Shown here: one piece after another, positions 40,602 to 49,918 of the stretch
How positions within the stretch are numbered: the stretch's first letter is position 1
How the letters are laid out: the number at the start of each line of letters is the position of its first letter
Assembly (NCBI GenBank): GCA_014649555.1
Contig: BMTG01000005.1
Location: 1-64,000, forward strand
Length of the DNA: 64,000 bases
Direction of reading: 5' to 3'
Origin: Streptomyces globisporus
Lineage (GTDB): Bacteria; Actinomycetota; Actinomycetes; Streptomycetales; Streptomycetaceae
The notes under the pieces: model-generated
Databases searched by the model: none
Told to the model about the DNA's origin: nothing
The model's input: the letters and a program-made list of their open reading frames with translations, nothing else
Translations under genes and position numbers: made by a program

Positions 40602-41474
40602 TCACACCTTCTCGGTCTCGGCCTGCTCCTTCTCCTCCGCCGGTACGTCGGAACCGCGCCGCCGCCAGGCCCGTACACCCAGGCCCAGCAGCGCCACGAG
40701 CACCACCGCGACCAGCGCCGCACCGTCCGGCACCCGTTCGCCGAGCTTCTGCGCCCACTGCTCGACCGCGAACGAGTCGTCGACCCCGAGCAGGCCGGGC
40801 AGCGCGGTCGTCCCGTCGTAGACGAGGAACAGCGCACCCAGGCCGATGAAGAACAGGCCCGAGAGCAGCGATGTGGTGTGCAGCTGGAACCGGCCGCCGA
40901 GCTGGACGGTCCGGCCGCGCAGCCAGGTGCGGCGGCCCAGGTCGAACCGCTCCCAGAGCAGGGCGAGGATGAAGAGAGGCACGGCCATCCCGAGCGCGTA
41001 CACCGCCAGCAGCAGGCCGCCGTAGACCGGGCTGCCGCTGACCGCCGCGACGGTCAGGACGCTGCCGAGGATCGGGCCCGCGCAGAATCCGGCCAGCCCG
41101 TAGACCGCGCCCAGTGCGTAGACGGAGAACGCCGTGGTGGGGCGGATCCGGCCGCTGAGCTCGACCATCCGCCGGGAGGCGAAGCCGAGACCGACGATCT
41201 GCGCGACGCCCAGCACGATGATCAGCCAGCCCGCGCCGGTGACGAGGGCGTCCCGGTGCCCGTAGAACAGCCGCCCGGCGTACGAACCGGCAGCGCCGAG
41301 CGGGACGAGGGTGGTGGCGAGCCCGGCGTAGAAGATGCCGGTACGGGCCAGCAGCCGGGAGGTGGAGTCGATGGAGTACGCGAAGAACGCCGGGAGCAGC
41401 AGGGCGCTGCACGGGCTGACCAGGGCGAGCAGCCCGCCGAGGAAGGCCGCGAAGTAGCCGATGTCCGCCGTCAC
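40602..41474 (-). CDS. ccdA: CcdA-type thiol-disulfide interchange membrane protein
   Basis: About 290 aa with six to seven membrane helices. The two redox cysteines of the family are in LVSPCSALLLPAF and AGFCAGPILG. It carries electrons from cytoplasmic thioredoxin across the membrane. GTG at 41474 overlaps the DsbA-like gene by 4 bp, so that secreted thioredoxin-fold protein is its likely partner. The C-terminal 25 residues are cytosolic and charged. Confidence 0.88.
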   Translation of the reverse strand: MTADIGYFAAFLGGLLALVSPCSALLLPAFFAYSIDSTSRLLARTGIFYAGLATTLVPLGAAGSYAGRLFYGHRDALVTGAGWLIIVLGVAQIVGLGFASRRMVELSGRIRPTTAFSVYALGAVYGLAGFCAGPILGSVLTVAAVSGSPVYGGLLLAVYALGMAVPLFILALLWERFDLGRRTWLRGRTVQLGGRFQLHTTSLLSGLFFIGLGALFLVYDGTTALPGLLGVDDSFAVEQWAQKLGERVPDGAALVAVVLVALLGLGVRAWRRRGSDVPAEEKEQAETEKV

Positions 41475-42280
41475 TTGGCGGGCTCCCCGGCCTGACCCGC
41501 GGTCCCCCTGGTCTTCGCCTGCTCGGCGGCGGCCTCGATGGCCCGGGTGAACGTCTCGTCCGGCTGGGCGCCGGCGATCGGGCGGCCGTTGATCAGGAAC
41601 GACGGGGTGGACGTGGCGCCGATCCCGTACGCCTGCTCCTGGTCCTTCTTGACCGACGCGCGGGCCGCGTCGCCGTCGAGGTCCTTCATGAACCGGTCCA
41701 GGTCCTTCACCCCGGCCTCCTCGGCGAGCGCCTTCACCCGGTCCTTGCCGAAGCCCTTCTCCTTCGCGCCCTCGGCGTAGGCGGCACGGTGGAACTCCCA
41801 GAAGCGGTTCTGCTGCCCGGCGGCCCAGGCACCGCGCGCGGCGTTCTCGGACTCCTCGCCGAAGATCGGGAAGTTGCGCCACTCGATGCGCAGCGTGCCG
41901 TCCTTCACGTACTTCTCGATCAGCTCCGGCTCGGTGTCCCGGGCGAACTTGCCGCAGTAGCCGCACTTGAAGTCGGCGTACTCGATCAGGACGACCGGGG
42001 CGTCCGCCGGGCCGATGGCCAGCTGGTCGTCCGCGTCCCGGCGGGCGAGCTTCGCCAGCTCCGGGTAGACGCCCTCGTTCGGGTCGGCGGAGACCTCGGC
42101 GGCGGGGCCGGTGGCGCTGGCGGTGGTGTCCTTCGAGGCGGTGTCGGGGGCGGTGGCCTTGTACGAGGCGAAGCCGAGGAGACCGGCCGCGACGACGATC
42201 ACCGCGCCGTAGACGAGGGGCTTGCGCGCGTTCGCGGACTTCGAGGACTGCGAGGGCTTCGGATTCTTGGGCGTGGGCAT
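41471..42280 (-). CDS. DsbA-family thioredoxin-fold protein, membrane anchored
   Basis: 269 aa from ATG at 42280 (GGAG 6 nt upstream). One membrane anchor at about residues 23-42 (PLVYGAVIVVAAGLLGFAS), then the thioredoxin fold. The active site is FKCGYCGKF (CxxC), with cis-Pro in TSTPSFLINGRP. It oxidises or isomerises disulfides in exported proteins, coupled to CcdA. Confidence 0.9.
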   Translation of the reverse strand: MPTPKNPKPSQSSKSANARKPLVYGAVIVVAAGLLGFASYKATAPDTASKDTTASATGPAAEVSADPNEGVYPELAKLARRDADDQLAIGPADAPVVLIEYADFKCGYCGKFARDTEPELIEKYVKDGTLRIEWRNFPIFGEESENAARGAWAAGQQNRFWEFHRAAYAEGAKEKGFGKDRVKALAEEAGVKDLDRFMKDLDGDAARASVKKDQEQAYGIGATSTPSFLINGRPIAGAQPDETFTRAIEAAAEQAKTRGTAGQAGEPAK

Positions 42281-42353
42281 GCGGCACTCCGTGCTGGTGA
42301 TGCGGGAGGAAGGGCGAAAGGCGCGGGGCGGGCGGGTGCCCGCCGGACACCTC

Positions 42354-42791
42354 CTACACCCGCAGCACGGAGAGTTCGACCGGGGTCGGGGTGTACGGGA
42401 GGGGGGCGCGGGCCCGTATCCCCGGCGGCGGCTCGGCCGGCAGCGCGCCCGTCGCGGCGGGCAGCCCCCACGGCGCGAGCCCCGGCGCGTGGTCGTGGGC
42501 GGACCGGGCGCGGGTGGGGACGGCGGGCTCACCGTCGTGATCACGGAGCTTCCCGCAGCCGGGGACCGGGGCGCGCTCGCCGGAGGCCTCGGCCACGGGG
42601 GCGTGGGCGCCGGCTTCGGCCACGGAGGCCGAGGCGTCAGCCTCTGCCTCGGCGGTCCGCGCCTGCGTCACGTGCGTCACCGTCGTGGCGGAGGCACCGG
42701 GGACGACCGCGGCGACCGCCCCCGGCCCGCACAGCAGCCCCAGCACCACCGCGAGCAGCGACGTCAGGCTCCACCACTGCGTACGGGACAC
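42354..42791 (-). CDS. Small secreted or membrane-anchored protein
   Basis: About 145 aa from GTG at 42791. Hydrophobic signal or anchor at about residues 7-30 (LTSLLAVVLGLLCGPGAVAAV), then an Ala/Glu/Pro-rich low-complexity segment with one further Cys. It precedes the dsbA-ccdA pair on the same strand by 73 bp. No family recognised. Confidence 0.6.
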   Translation of the reverse strand: MSRTQWWSLTSLLAVVLGLLCGPGAVAAVVPGASATTVTHVTQARTAEAEADASASVAEAGAHAPVAEASGERAPVPGCGKLRDHDGEPAVPTRARSAHDHAPGLAPWGLPAATGALPAEPPPGIRARAPLPYTPTPVELSVLRV

Positions 42792-42923
42792 GGGACCGGG
42801 CCTTTCTCGCGTGAGCGGTGGTGACGAGGCGTTCGACTGCCCGAAATGGTACGTGCCGCGTGACGCAGCCCGCGCGAAATGAGGTCGCCACTGGCCGGGC
42901 CCGGGTGAGATCCTGGGATCCGT

Positions 42924-45900
42924 ATGTCTACTTCCTTCGCCGATCTCCAGTCCCAGCTCGGTCAGCTCTCGCTCCGCGACGCGAACCGGCTCGGCCGGCG
43001 CCTCGAAGGAGCGCGCCGCATCCGCAAGCCCGAGGCCCGCCAGTCCGTGCTGGACGAGATCGCGGCCGAGGCGGGCAAGGCGGCCGAACGGCTCGCGACG
43101 CGCGCGGCCCGGCTGCCCGCCCTGTCGTACCCGGAAGAGCTGCCGGTCAGCCAGAAGAAGGACGAGATCCTGGAGGCGATACGCGACCACCAGGTCGTGA
43201 TCGTCGCCGGGGAGACCGGGTCCGGGAAGACCACACAGCTGCCGAAGATCTGCATGGAGCTGGGGCGCGGCGTCCGGGGCATGATCGGGCACACCCAGCC
43301 CCGCCGGATCGCCGCCCGTACGGTCGCGGAGCGCGTCGCGGACGAGCTGAAGACGCCGCTGGGCGAGACGGTCGGCTGGAAGGTCCGCTTCACCGACCAG
43401 GTGAACCCGGAGTCGACGTATCTGAAGCTGATGACGGACGGCATCCTGCTCGCCGAGATCCAGACGGACCGCGAGCTGCTGGCGTACGACACGATCATCA
43501 TCGACGAGGCCCACGAGCGGTCCCTCAACATCGACTTCCTGCTCGGATATCTGGCCCGGCTGCTGCCCCGCCGCCCCGATCTGAAGGTCGTCATCACCTC
43601 GGCGACCATCGACCCCGAGCGGTTCGCACGCCACTTCGGGGACGCCCCGATCGTGGAGGTCAGCGGGCGGACGTATCCGGTCGAGGTCAGGTATCGGCCG
43701 CTACTCGAAGGGGCGGACGAAGACACAGCGGACTCCGACCGCGACCAGATCACCGCCATCTGCGACGCCGTCGACGAGCTGGGCCACGAGGCCCCCGGCG
43801 ACGTCCTGGTCTTCCTCTCCGGTGAGCGCGAGATCCGGGACACCGCGGACGCCCTGAACAAGCGCAACCTCAGACATACCGAGGTGCTCCCCCTCTACGC
43901 GCGTCTCTCGCATGCCGAGCAGCACCGCGTCTTCCAGCGCCACACCGGACGCCGGATCGTCCTGGCGACCAACGTCGCCGAGACCTCGCTGACCGTCCCC
44001 GGCATCAAGTACGTGATCGACCCGGGCAACGCCCGGATCTCCCGCTACAGCCACCGCACCAAGGTCCAGCGGCTGCCGATCGAGCGGATCTCCCAGGCCA
44101 GCGCCAACCAGCGCAAGGGCCGCTGCGGCCGTACGTCGGACGGCATCTGCATCCGGCTGTACTCCGAGGACGATTTCGTCACCCGGCCGGAGTTCACCGA
44201 CCCCGAGATCCTGCGGACCAACCTGGCCTCCGTCATCCTCCAGATGACCGCCGCCGGGCTCGGCGACATCGAGAAGTTCCCCTTCATCGACCCGCCGGAC
44301 CACCGCAACATCCGCGACGGCGTCCAGCTCCTCCAGGAGCTGGGTGCGCTCGACCCGGCGGAGAAGGATCCGAAGAAGCGGCTCACCCCGCTCGGCCGCA
44401 AGCTCTCCCAGCTGCCCGTCGACCCGCGCCTGGCCCGTATGGTCATCGAGGCCGACAAGAACGGCTGCGCCCGCGAGGTCATGGTCATCGCCGCCGCGCT
44501 CTCCATCCAGGACCCGCGCGAGCGGCCCGCCGAGAAGCAGACGCAGGCCGACCAGAACCACGCCCGGTTCAAGGACGAGACCTCCGACTTCCTGGCGTAT
44601 CTGAACCTCTGGGCCTACGTCCGCGAGCAGCAGAAGGAGCGCGGCTCGTCCTCGTTCCGCCGGATGTGCAAGCAGGAGTATCTGAACTTCCTGCGCATCC
44701 GCGAATGGCAGGACATCTACGCGCAGCTGCGGACGGTCGCCAAGCAGATGGGCATCACCGTCGAGGAGCCCAAGGCGGAGGCGTCCATCCCCGAGCAGGC
44801 GGTGCACACCTCGCTGCTGGCCGGGCTGCTGTCGCACATCGGGCTGAAGGACACCGAGAAGAACGAGTATCTGGGCGCGCGCAGCGCCAAGTTCGCGATC
44901 TTCCCCGGCTCGGCGCTGTTCAAGAAGCAGCCCCGGTTCCTGATGTCGGCGGAGCTGGTGGAGACCTCCCGGCTCTGGGCGCGGGTCAACGCCAAGGTCG
45001 AGCCGGAGTGGATCGAACCGCTGGCCGGGCACCTGCTGAAGCGCACCTACAGCGAGCCGCACTGGGAGAAGGACCGGGCGGCGGTGATGGCGTACGAGCG
45101 GGTCACGCTCTACGGCGTGCCGATCGTCGCCCAGCGCAAGGTCAATTTCGGACGTATCGACCAGGAGGCCTCGCGGGATCTGTTCATCCGCAACGCCCTG
45201 GTCGAGGGCGACTGGCGCACCCACCACCAGTTCTTCCACGACAACCGCAAACTGCTCGGCGAGGTCGAGGAGCTGGAGCACCGGGCCCGTCGCCGCGACA
45301 TCCTCGTGGACGACGAGACCCTGTTCGACTTCTACGACCAGCGGATTCCCGAACACATCGTGTCCGGGGCGCACTTCGACTCCTGGTGGAAGCACAAGAA
45401 GCGCGAGGAGCCGGACGCGCTCGACTTCGAGCGCTCCATGCTCATCAACGAGAAGGCCGGGGCCGTCACCAAGGACGACTACCCGGACTCCTGGCGGCAG
45501 GGGAAGCTCAAGTTCAAGGTGACGTACCAGTTCGAGCCCGGCGCGGACGCGGACGGTGTGACCGTGCACGTGCCGCTCCAGGTGCTCAACCAGGTCACCG
45601 CCGAGGGCTTCGACTGGCAGATCCCGGGGCTGCGCGAGGAGGTCGTCACCGAGCTGATCCGCTCGCTGCCGAAGCCGATCCGCCGGCACTACGTCCCCGC
45701 GCCGAACTACGCCGACAAGTTCCTGGACCGGGCGGTCCCGCTCCAGGAGCCGCTGCCGCAGACCCTGGCGCGCGAGCTCCAGCGGATGGTCGGGGTCCCG
45801 GTCACGGCGGACGACTTCGACCTCTCCCGGGTCCCGGACCACCTCAAGATCACGTTCCGGATCGTCGACGAGCGGCGGCGCAAGGTCGCCGAGGACAAGG

Positions 45901-46865
45901 ACCTGGAGGCGCTGAAGCTCACGCTGCGTCCGAAGGCCCGTCAGGCGCTCTCCCAGGCCGCCGCGGCGACCGCGGGGCCCTCCGGGGAGTCCATCGAGCG
46001 CTCGGGCCTCACGGACTGGACGATCGGCACGCTGAACAAGGTCTTCGAGACCCGCAGGGCCGGGCAGCCCGTCAAGGCGTATCCGGCCCTGGTCGACCAG
46101 GGCGAGACCGTGGCCGTACGGCTCTTCGACACCGAGGCCGAACAGCAGCAGGCGATGTGGCGCGGCACCCGGCGGCTGATCATGCTGAACATCCCGGTGA
46201 ACCCGGCGAAGTTCGCGTCGGACCGGCTGAGCAATCAGCAGAAGCTGGCGCTGTCCCGTAATCCGCACGGCTCGGTGCAGGCCCTCTTCGAGGACTGCGC
46301 GACCGCCGCGGCCGACCGGCTGATCGCCGCGCACGGCGGGCCCGCGTGGGACGAGAAGGCGTTCCGGACGCTGTACGACAAGGTGCGCGCGGACCTGGTG
46401 GACCTCACCGTCCGCACGATCGACCAGGTGCAGCAGATCCTGGCCGCGTGGCAGGCCTGCGAGCGCCGGCTGAAGTCGACGAACAGCCTGGCGCTGGTGG
46501 CCAACGTCACGGACGTACGGGAGCAGCTGGCCCGTCTCGTACCGCCCGGTTTCGTTACGGCCACCGGGCTGCGCCGGCTGCCGGACCTGATGCGCTACCT
46601 CGTGGCGGCCGACCGGCGGCTCCAGCAGATGCCGACGGCCGTCCAGCGGGACACCACGCGGATGGAAAAGGTCCACGAGATGCAGGACGAGTACGCCTGG
46701 CTGCTCGAACAGTTCCCGCAGGGCAGGCCGGTGCCGCAGGAGGCGCTGGACGTCCGCTGGATGATCGAGGAGCTGCGGGTCAGCTACTTCGCCCATGCGC
46801 TGGGGACCGCGTTCCCCGTCTCGGACAAGCGGATCGTGAAGGCGATCGACGCCCTCGCGCCCTGA
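42924..46865 (+). CDS. hrpA: ATP-dependent RNA helicase HrpA
   Basis: A 1313-aa, full-length DEAH-box helicase. Walker A is GETGSGKTTQLPK; motif II is DEAH in IIIDEAHERS; then VITSATID, LATNVAETSLTVPG and QRKGRCGR. HA2 and OB-fold regions follow, and the long HrpA C-terminal domain fills the last 550 residues. In E. coli HrpA processes fimbrial mRNA and helps resolve stalled ribosomes. The ATG at 42924 is at the start of the conserved N-terminus. Confidence 0.95.
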   Translation: MSTSFADLQSQLGQLSLRDANRLGRRLEGARRIRKPEARQSVLDEIAAEAGKAAERLATRAARLPALSYPEELPVSQKKDEILEAIRDHQVVIVAGETGSGKTTQLPKICMELGRGVRGMIGHTQPRRIAARTVAERVADELKTPLGETVGWKVRFTDQVNPESTYLKLMTDGILLAEIQTDRELLAYDTIIIDEAHERSLNIDFLLGYLARLLPRRPDLKVVITSATIDPERFARHFGDAPIVEVSGRTYPVEVRYRPLLEGADEDTADSDRDQITAICDAVDELGHEAPGDVLVFLSGEREIRDTADALNKRNLRHTEVLPLYARLSHAEQHRVFQRHTGRRIVLATNVAETSLTVPGIKYVIDPGNARISRYSHRTKVQRLPIERISQASANQRKGRCGRTSDGICIRLYSEDDFVTRPEFTDPEILRTNLASVILQMTAAGLGDIEKFPFIDPPDHRNIRDGVQLLQELGALDPAEKDPKKRLTPLGRKLSQLPVDPRLARMVIEADKNGCAREVMVIAAALSIQDPRERPAEKQTQADQNHARFKDETSDFLAYLNLWAYVREQQKERGSSSFRRMCKQEYLNFLRIREWQDIYAQLRTVAKQMGITVEEPKAEASIPEQAVHTSLLAGLLSHIGLKDTEKNEYLGARSAKFAIFPGSALFKKQPRFLMSAELVETSRLWARVNAKVEPEWIEPLAGHLLKRTYSEPHWEKDRAAVMAYERVTLYGVPIVAQRKVNFGRIDQEASRDLFIRNALVEGDWRTHHQFFHDNRKLLGEVEELEHRARRRDILVDDETLFDFYDQRIPEHIVSGAHFDSWWKHKKREEPDALDFERSMLINEKAGAVTKDDYPDSWRQGKLKFKVTYQFEPGADADGVTVHVPLQVLNQVTAEGFDWQIPGLREEVVTELIRSLPKPIRRHYVPAPNYADKFLDRAVPLQEPLPQTLARELQRMVGVPVTADDFDLSRVPDHLKITFRIVDERRRKVAEDKDLEALKLTLRPKARQALSQAAAATAGPSGESIERSGLTDWTIGTLNKVFETRRAGQPVKAYPALVDQGETVAVRLFDTEAEQQQAMWRGTRRLIMLNIPVNPAKFASDRLSNQQKLALSRNPHGSVQALFEDCATAAADRLIAAHGGPAWDEKAFRTLYDKVRADLVDLTVRTIDQVQQILAAWQACERRLKSTNSLALVANVTDVREQLARLVPPGFVTATGLRRLPDLMRYLVAADRRLQQMPTAVQRDTTRMEKVHEMQDEYAWLLEQFPQGRPVPQEALDVRWMIEELRVSYFAHALGTAFPVSDKRIVKAIDALAP

Positions 46866-46993
46866 CGCGGGGCCGCCGCAGGGGCCCGGGAGGTGGGTGA
46901 CGGAGTCACCACCAGGAGTGAAGTCGACCTGGGCCTCCCACCTCCTGTACAGTCTGGTTTCGCAGCAAGCCGCAAGGCAAGCAGCGAAAACCT

Positions 46994-47068
46994 GGTCCTG
47001 TGGAGCAGTTTGGAGTGCTCGCCACCCTGTCAAGGTGGAGGCCGCGGGTTCAAATCCCGTCAGGACCG
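46994..47068 (+). tRNA. tRNA-Asp (GUC), second copy
   Basis: 75 nt with the same sequence as 40390-40464. A promoter-like TCGACC-18-TACAGT lies just upstream, downstream of a GGAGGTGGG/CCCACCTCC dyad that follows hrpA. Confidence 0.95.
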
Positions 47069-47075
47069 CAGTAGA

Positions 47076-47108
47076 AGAAAGCCCGGATCGTTTCGATCCG
47101 GGCTTTCT
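47076..47108. terminator. Terminator of tRNA-Asp
   Basis: A 15-bp perfect stem (AGAAAGCCCGGATCG / CGATCCGGGCTTTCT) with a 3-nt loop, 8 bp after the tRNA; ends in a short T run. Confidence 0.8.
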
Positions 47109-47221
47109 CGCGTCTTGACGGGCCCATCCGCCGCGGGTACCCCGTAGAAGCAGAGGCCGTATCCGTACCCTCGGCGCTTCTCGCGGCGGGGGACGGCCGG
47201 GCCCACCGGGAGGTGGCTCGT

Positions 47222-47452
47222 ATGTCCGCGTCCGCAGCACGACATGAGACCCGCGCGCTGCTGCGCGCCCACCTGGCGGCCGCTTCCGCCTATCGCCATC
47301 TCACCCGGCACTGCGCGGTCTGCCATCGCCTCCTGCGCCTCGCCATGGAGCCCGGGGCGACCGCGGAGCCCGACGGGGCGCCCGAGGCCCCTCAGGACGC
47401 CGACGGGAACGAGGACGAAAGACCCCCGGCGACACGACCATCGGCCGGGTGA
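47222..47452 (+). CDS. Small CxxC protein (DUF6274-like)
   Basis: 76 aa from ATG at 47222 with GGGAGG upstream. The N-terminal helix RHETRALLRAHLAAASAYRH is followed by HCAVCHRLL, a CxxC that may bind zinc, then an acidic Pro tail. I recall this as a conserved Streptomyces family (DUF6274) located near bldC; function unknown. Confidence 0.75.
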   Translation: MSASAARHETRALLRAHLAAASAYRHLTRHCAVCHRLLRLAMEPGATAEPDGAPEAPQDADGNEDERPPATRPSAG

Positions 47453-48035
47453 CTCCGCGTTCGGACAGTGGCAGGCTCGTAGTTGGCAAGCATCAGGTGA
47501 TGTGACGGTAGTCACCGAAAGAGTTTTCAGACCGGGGGATTTTACGCCTCCCCTACAACTGGTGAATTTAATATGTGCAATTGCACGGGGGCCGTGGAGT
47601 TGCGGGGACCGTTCCGTCCGGGGCTGTCCCACCGCGTCCGGGACGCTCACCCACACTCCCGCACAGACCCGCTCACAGACCCACGAACGCCCCCGTCGGC
47701 CCCCTGAAGCCGACCGACCGCCCGGTTCTGACTCCGGGCCGGTGCGGGCGCGGGAGCGGCCGGGAGGGCGCTGTCAGGGACCGTCCGGGCGGTCCGGGAA
47801 CCGGCCGGAGAGGCCCCTTCCGGGCACAAAAAAGATCGCGCTGGACCCGGCGGAGTCCAGCGCGATCGATACGACGAAAACCCGTGGGACACAGGTATGA
47901 CGCCCGTTGGGGCAGGCGTCCGTCGAGTGGAGCTATGGGTGGGCGACTGGGGTTGGGGGACCTGCCAGCTGCCCGGATGTTGTGCGGTGCTGCGGTACTG
48001 CTGTGCTGCTGTTATCGCTGGTCGGCAGGGGTGTG
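47453..48035. other. Region between the CxxC gene and bldC
   Basis: No gene supported. It contains the AT-rich patch 47560-47590 with the perfect palindrome GTGCAATTGCAC (47575-47586), an intrinsic terminator facing bldC (47828-47867), and about 170 bp that should form the bldC 3' UTR. Confidence 0.5.
47828..47867 (-). terminator. Intrinsic terminator downstream of bldC
   Basis: GATCGCGCTGGAC/GTCCAGCGCGATC stem (13 bp, 8-nt loop) followed on the minus strand by six T residues. It lies 170 bp beyond the bldC stop, giving the transcript a long 3' UTR. Confidence 0.8.
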
Positions 48036-48242
48036 TCAGGCCTCGCTGCGCTGCTGCGGAATACCCGCAAGCAGTGCGCGGACCTCTGCCTCGCGGTACC
48101 GGCGATGTCCACCGAGCGTGCGGATGGACGTGAGCTTGCCAGCCTTGGCCCAACGGGTGACCGTCTTCGGGTCCACGCGGAACATCGTGGCAACCTCAGC
48201 CGGGGTCAGCAGCGGCTCGGCATCAGGGGTGCGAGCGGTCAT
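48036..48242 (-). CDS. bldC: Developmental regulator BldC
   Basis: 68 aa, one MerR-like winged helix-turn-helix with no effector domain: LLTPAEVATMFRVDPKTVTR, WAKAGKLTSIRTLGGHRRYR. Length and sequence match BldC of S. coelicolor (SCO4091), which holds back sporulation by binding cooperatively to AT-rich direct repeats. Ribosome site GAGGAGG lies 6 nt upstream of ATG 48242. Confidence 0.96.
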   Translation of the reverse strand: MTARTPDAEPLLTPAEVATMFRVDPKTVTRWAKAGKLTSIRTLGGHRRYREAEVRALLAGIPQQRSEA

Positions 48243-48258
48243 GAGCGGCCTCCTCGGG

Positions 48259-48280
48259 AGAACCGAACCTTCTCGGTTCT
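48259..48280 (-). promoter_or_regulatory. Inverted repeat in the bldC 5' UTR
   Basis: AGAACCGA and TCGGTTCT, 8-bp arms with a 6-nt gap, 17 nt upstream of the bldC ATG and directly before its ribosome site. It could be an operator or an RNA hairpin affecting translation. Confidence 0.5.
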
Positions 48281-48897
48281 TTCCTCTAAATTCTGCACCT
48301 TGACCCGCGTTGCCCGAAATGGCGGACGCGGGCCGAGTCGGTTATAGGACGAACGGCTTGTCCTCGGCACTACAACTACACCATCCGTCCAGCCACGTCG
48401 GCCAAACCGATGGAATTGCCCTCCCAGGTGTTCATCAGCGACGGAAGCCGATGGACCATGCCATAGCGGACAGTCACGCCCCAGTGACGATCAGTCACAG
48501 AGCGATCAGGAGTCGTCAGACCCCCCATAGAGTGCAATGTCGAGCATTCTGCCCTTACTTGGACAGAAGGAGCCCTCCCCGGACTCCTTGTCCTATTTTG
48601 GCATGAGGGTTAGGGATAGGCGCAAGGGCCCCGTTAGTGCTGTCCATCACGCTTGAGGCAAAGGCCCGGTTCGGGACGTAGGTCCCGGGCCCAACGGCGT
48701 ACGGCCTGCCCCACCCGCCCCATGAGACCTCACGCGTCACACGGAACGCCGGTTCACAGAACACCGGTTCACGGATCGTCCGTCGGTTCACGGCCCGCCC
48801 GCTCCGCCTCCTCCCTCCTCCTCGCGTCCCGGCCTTTCGTCCTGGATGAAGGATGCCCCGGTTCCATCACGTTGATGCCGCTGTGGGTCTTTTCACG
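48281..48897. other. Long upstream region of bldC
   Basis: Over 600 bp with no gene and lower GC than its surroundings, as expected for a heavily regulated developmental promoter. A hairpin (GGACAGAAGGAG / CTCCTTGTCC) at about 48557-48590 may end transcription from either side or lie in an unannotated RNA. Confidence 0.45.
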
Positions 48898-49752
48898 TCA
48901 ATTGGTGAACTGAAGGTCCCGGACCGCCCGCCAGCGCTCCGCGAGCCGCGCGTACGCCTCCCCCGCGCGCTCGCTGTCGCCGTCCCGCAGCGCGGCGAGC
49001 CCCTCCGCCACATCCGCCGCCGACCGGTCCCCGGCGAGCCGGTCCGCCGGCAGCGCGTGGACGAGGCCCCCGTAGTCCAGCTCGACCAACGAGCGGGGAT
49101 GGAACTCCTCCAGCCAGCGCCCCACGTCCACCAGCCCCTCGGTCAGCGGCCCTTCCGGAACGCTCTCCCGCAGCGTCCGCAGCGCCCGCGCCAGCCGGCG
49201 CCGGGCCTCGACCATCGGCGTGCGGTAGCGCAGGAGGGGGCCCGCCCCCTCACCGTCGGCCGCCGCGTACTCCCGCTCCTCGTCGTGGAAGAGGACGAAC
49301 CAGCGCACCGGGACCTGCCACACCGTGGTGCGGATCCACGGCCGCGCGTCCGGGTGGAGCCGCTGCCAACGCTCGTGGTCCGCCGCCGCCTGGCCGCGCA
49401 CCACCGCGGGCAGCACGGCGTCGAGCACGTTGGCCGGAAACATGCCCCCCAGCTCCTCCAGGGCCAGCCAGCCCCGCAGCCGGGTCCGCCACGGACAGAC
49501 GCACACCACCCCGTCCAGCTCCGCCACGAACGCGTCGCCGCTCTCGTGCGCGGGCACCCCGACCGGCGGCGTCGACACCAAGTCGGCCAGCGAGCGGCGC
49601 AGTTCGTCCTGGGCCGTGGGGAGCTCCTCGCGTTGCGCGTAGCGCGCCCAGTGGCTGCGCTCGGGCTCCGCGAAGGCGGCGAGCGGCTCGTAGATCCGGA
49701 GGTAGGACGTGTAAGGGACGAGCACCGAAGACACCACCGACATGGAGCGCAT
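48898..49752 (-). CDS. Conserved Streptomyces protein of unknown function
   Basis: About 284 aa from ATG at 49752 (MRSMSVVSSVLVPYTSYLR). Soluble, rich in Arg, Glu and Trp; no membrane segment or catalytic motif visible. It is divergent from vdh across 166 bp, and I recall a homologue next to vdh in other Streptomyces. No function can be assigned. Confidence 0.75.
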   Translation of the reverse strand: MRSMSVVSSVLVPYTSYLRIYEPLAAFAEPERSHWARYAQREELPTAQDELRRSLADLVSTPPVGVPAHESGDAFVAELDGVVCVCPWRTRLRGWLALEELGGMFPANVLDAVLPAVVRGQAAADHERWQRLHPDARPWIRTTVWQVPVRWFVLFHDEEREYAAADGEGAGPLLRYRTPMVEARRRLARALRTLRESVPEGPLTEGLVDVGRWLEEFHPRSLVELDYGGLVHALPADRLAGDRSAADVAEGLAALRDGDSERAGEAYARLAERWRAVRDLQFTN

Positions 49753-49764
49753 CGTGTCATGGCC

Positions 49765-49785
49765 GATCACCCCCGGAGGGTGATC
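49765..49785. promoter_or_regulatory. Inverted repeat between the divergent genes at vdh
   Basis: GATCACCC-ccgga-GGGTGATC, perfect 8-bp arms, 13 bp upstream of the leftward gene and 134 bp upstream of vdh. A candidate operator for either promoter. Confidence 0.45.
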
Positions 49786-49918
49786 CTTCGCGCGGGGGCA
49801 GATACGCGCCGCCGGAGGACTTACGCTCTTGCCCATCGGACCGGCCGTGCCGGTCGGTCCGGGGTCCTCCCCACCCCCAGGAGGGCCTCCGCCGCTTCGT
49901 TCTTTGGGAGTCACCACA

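Noticed and set aside
43701-47240. Very long open frame on the strand opposite hrpA
   Set aside because: Antisense shadow created by third-position GC bias; hrpA has all helicase motifs on the plus strand, and the shadow shows no domain.
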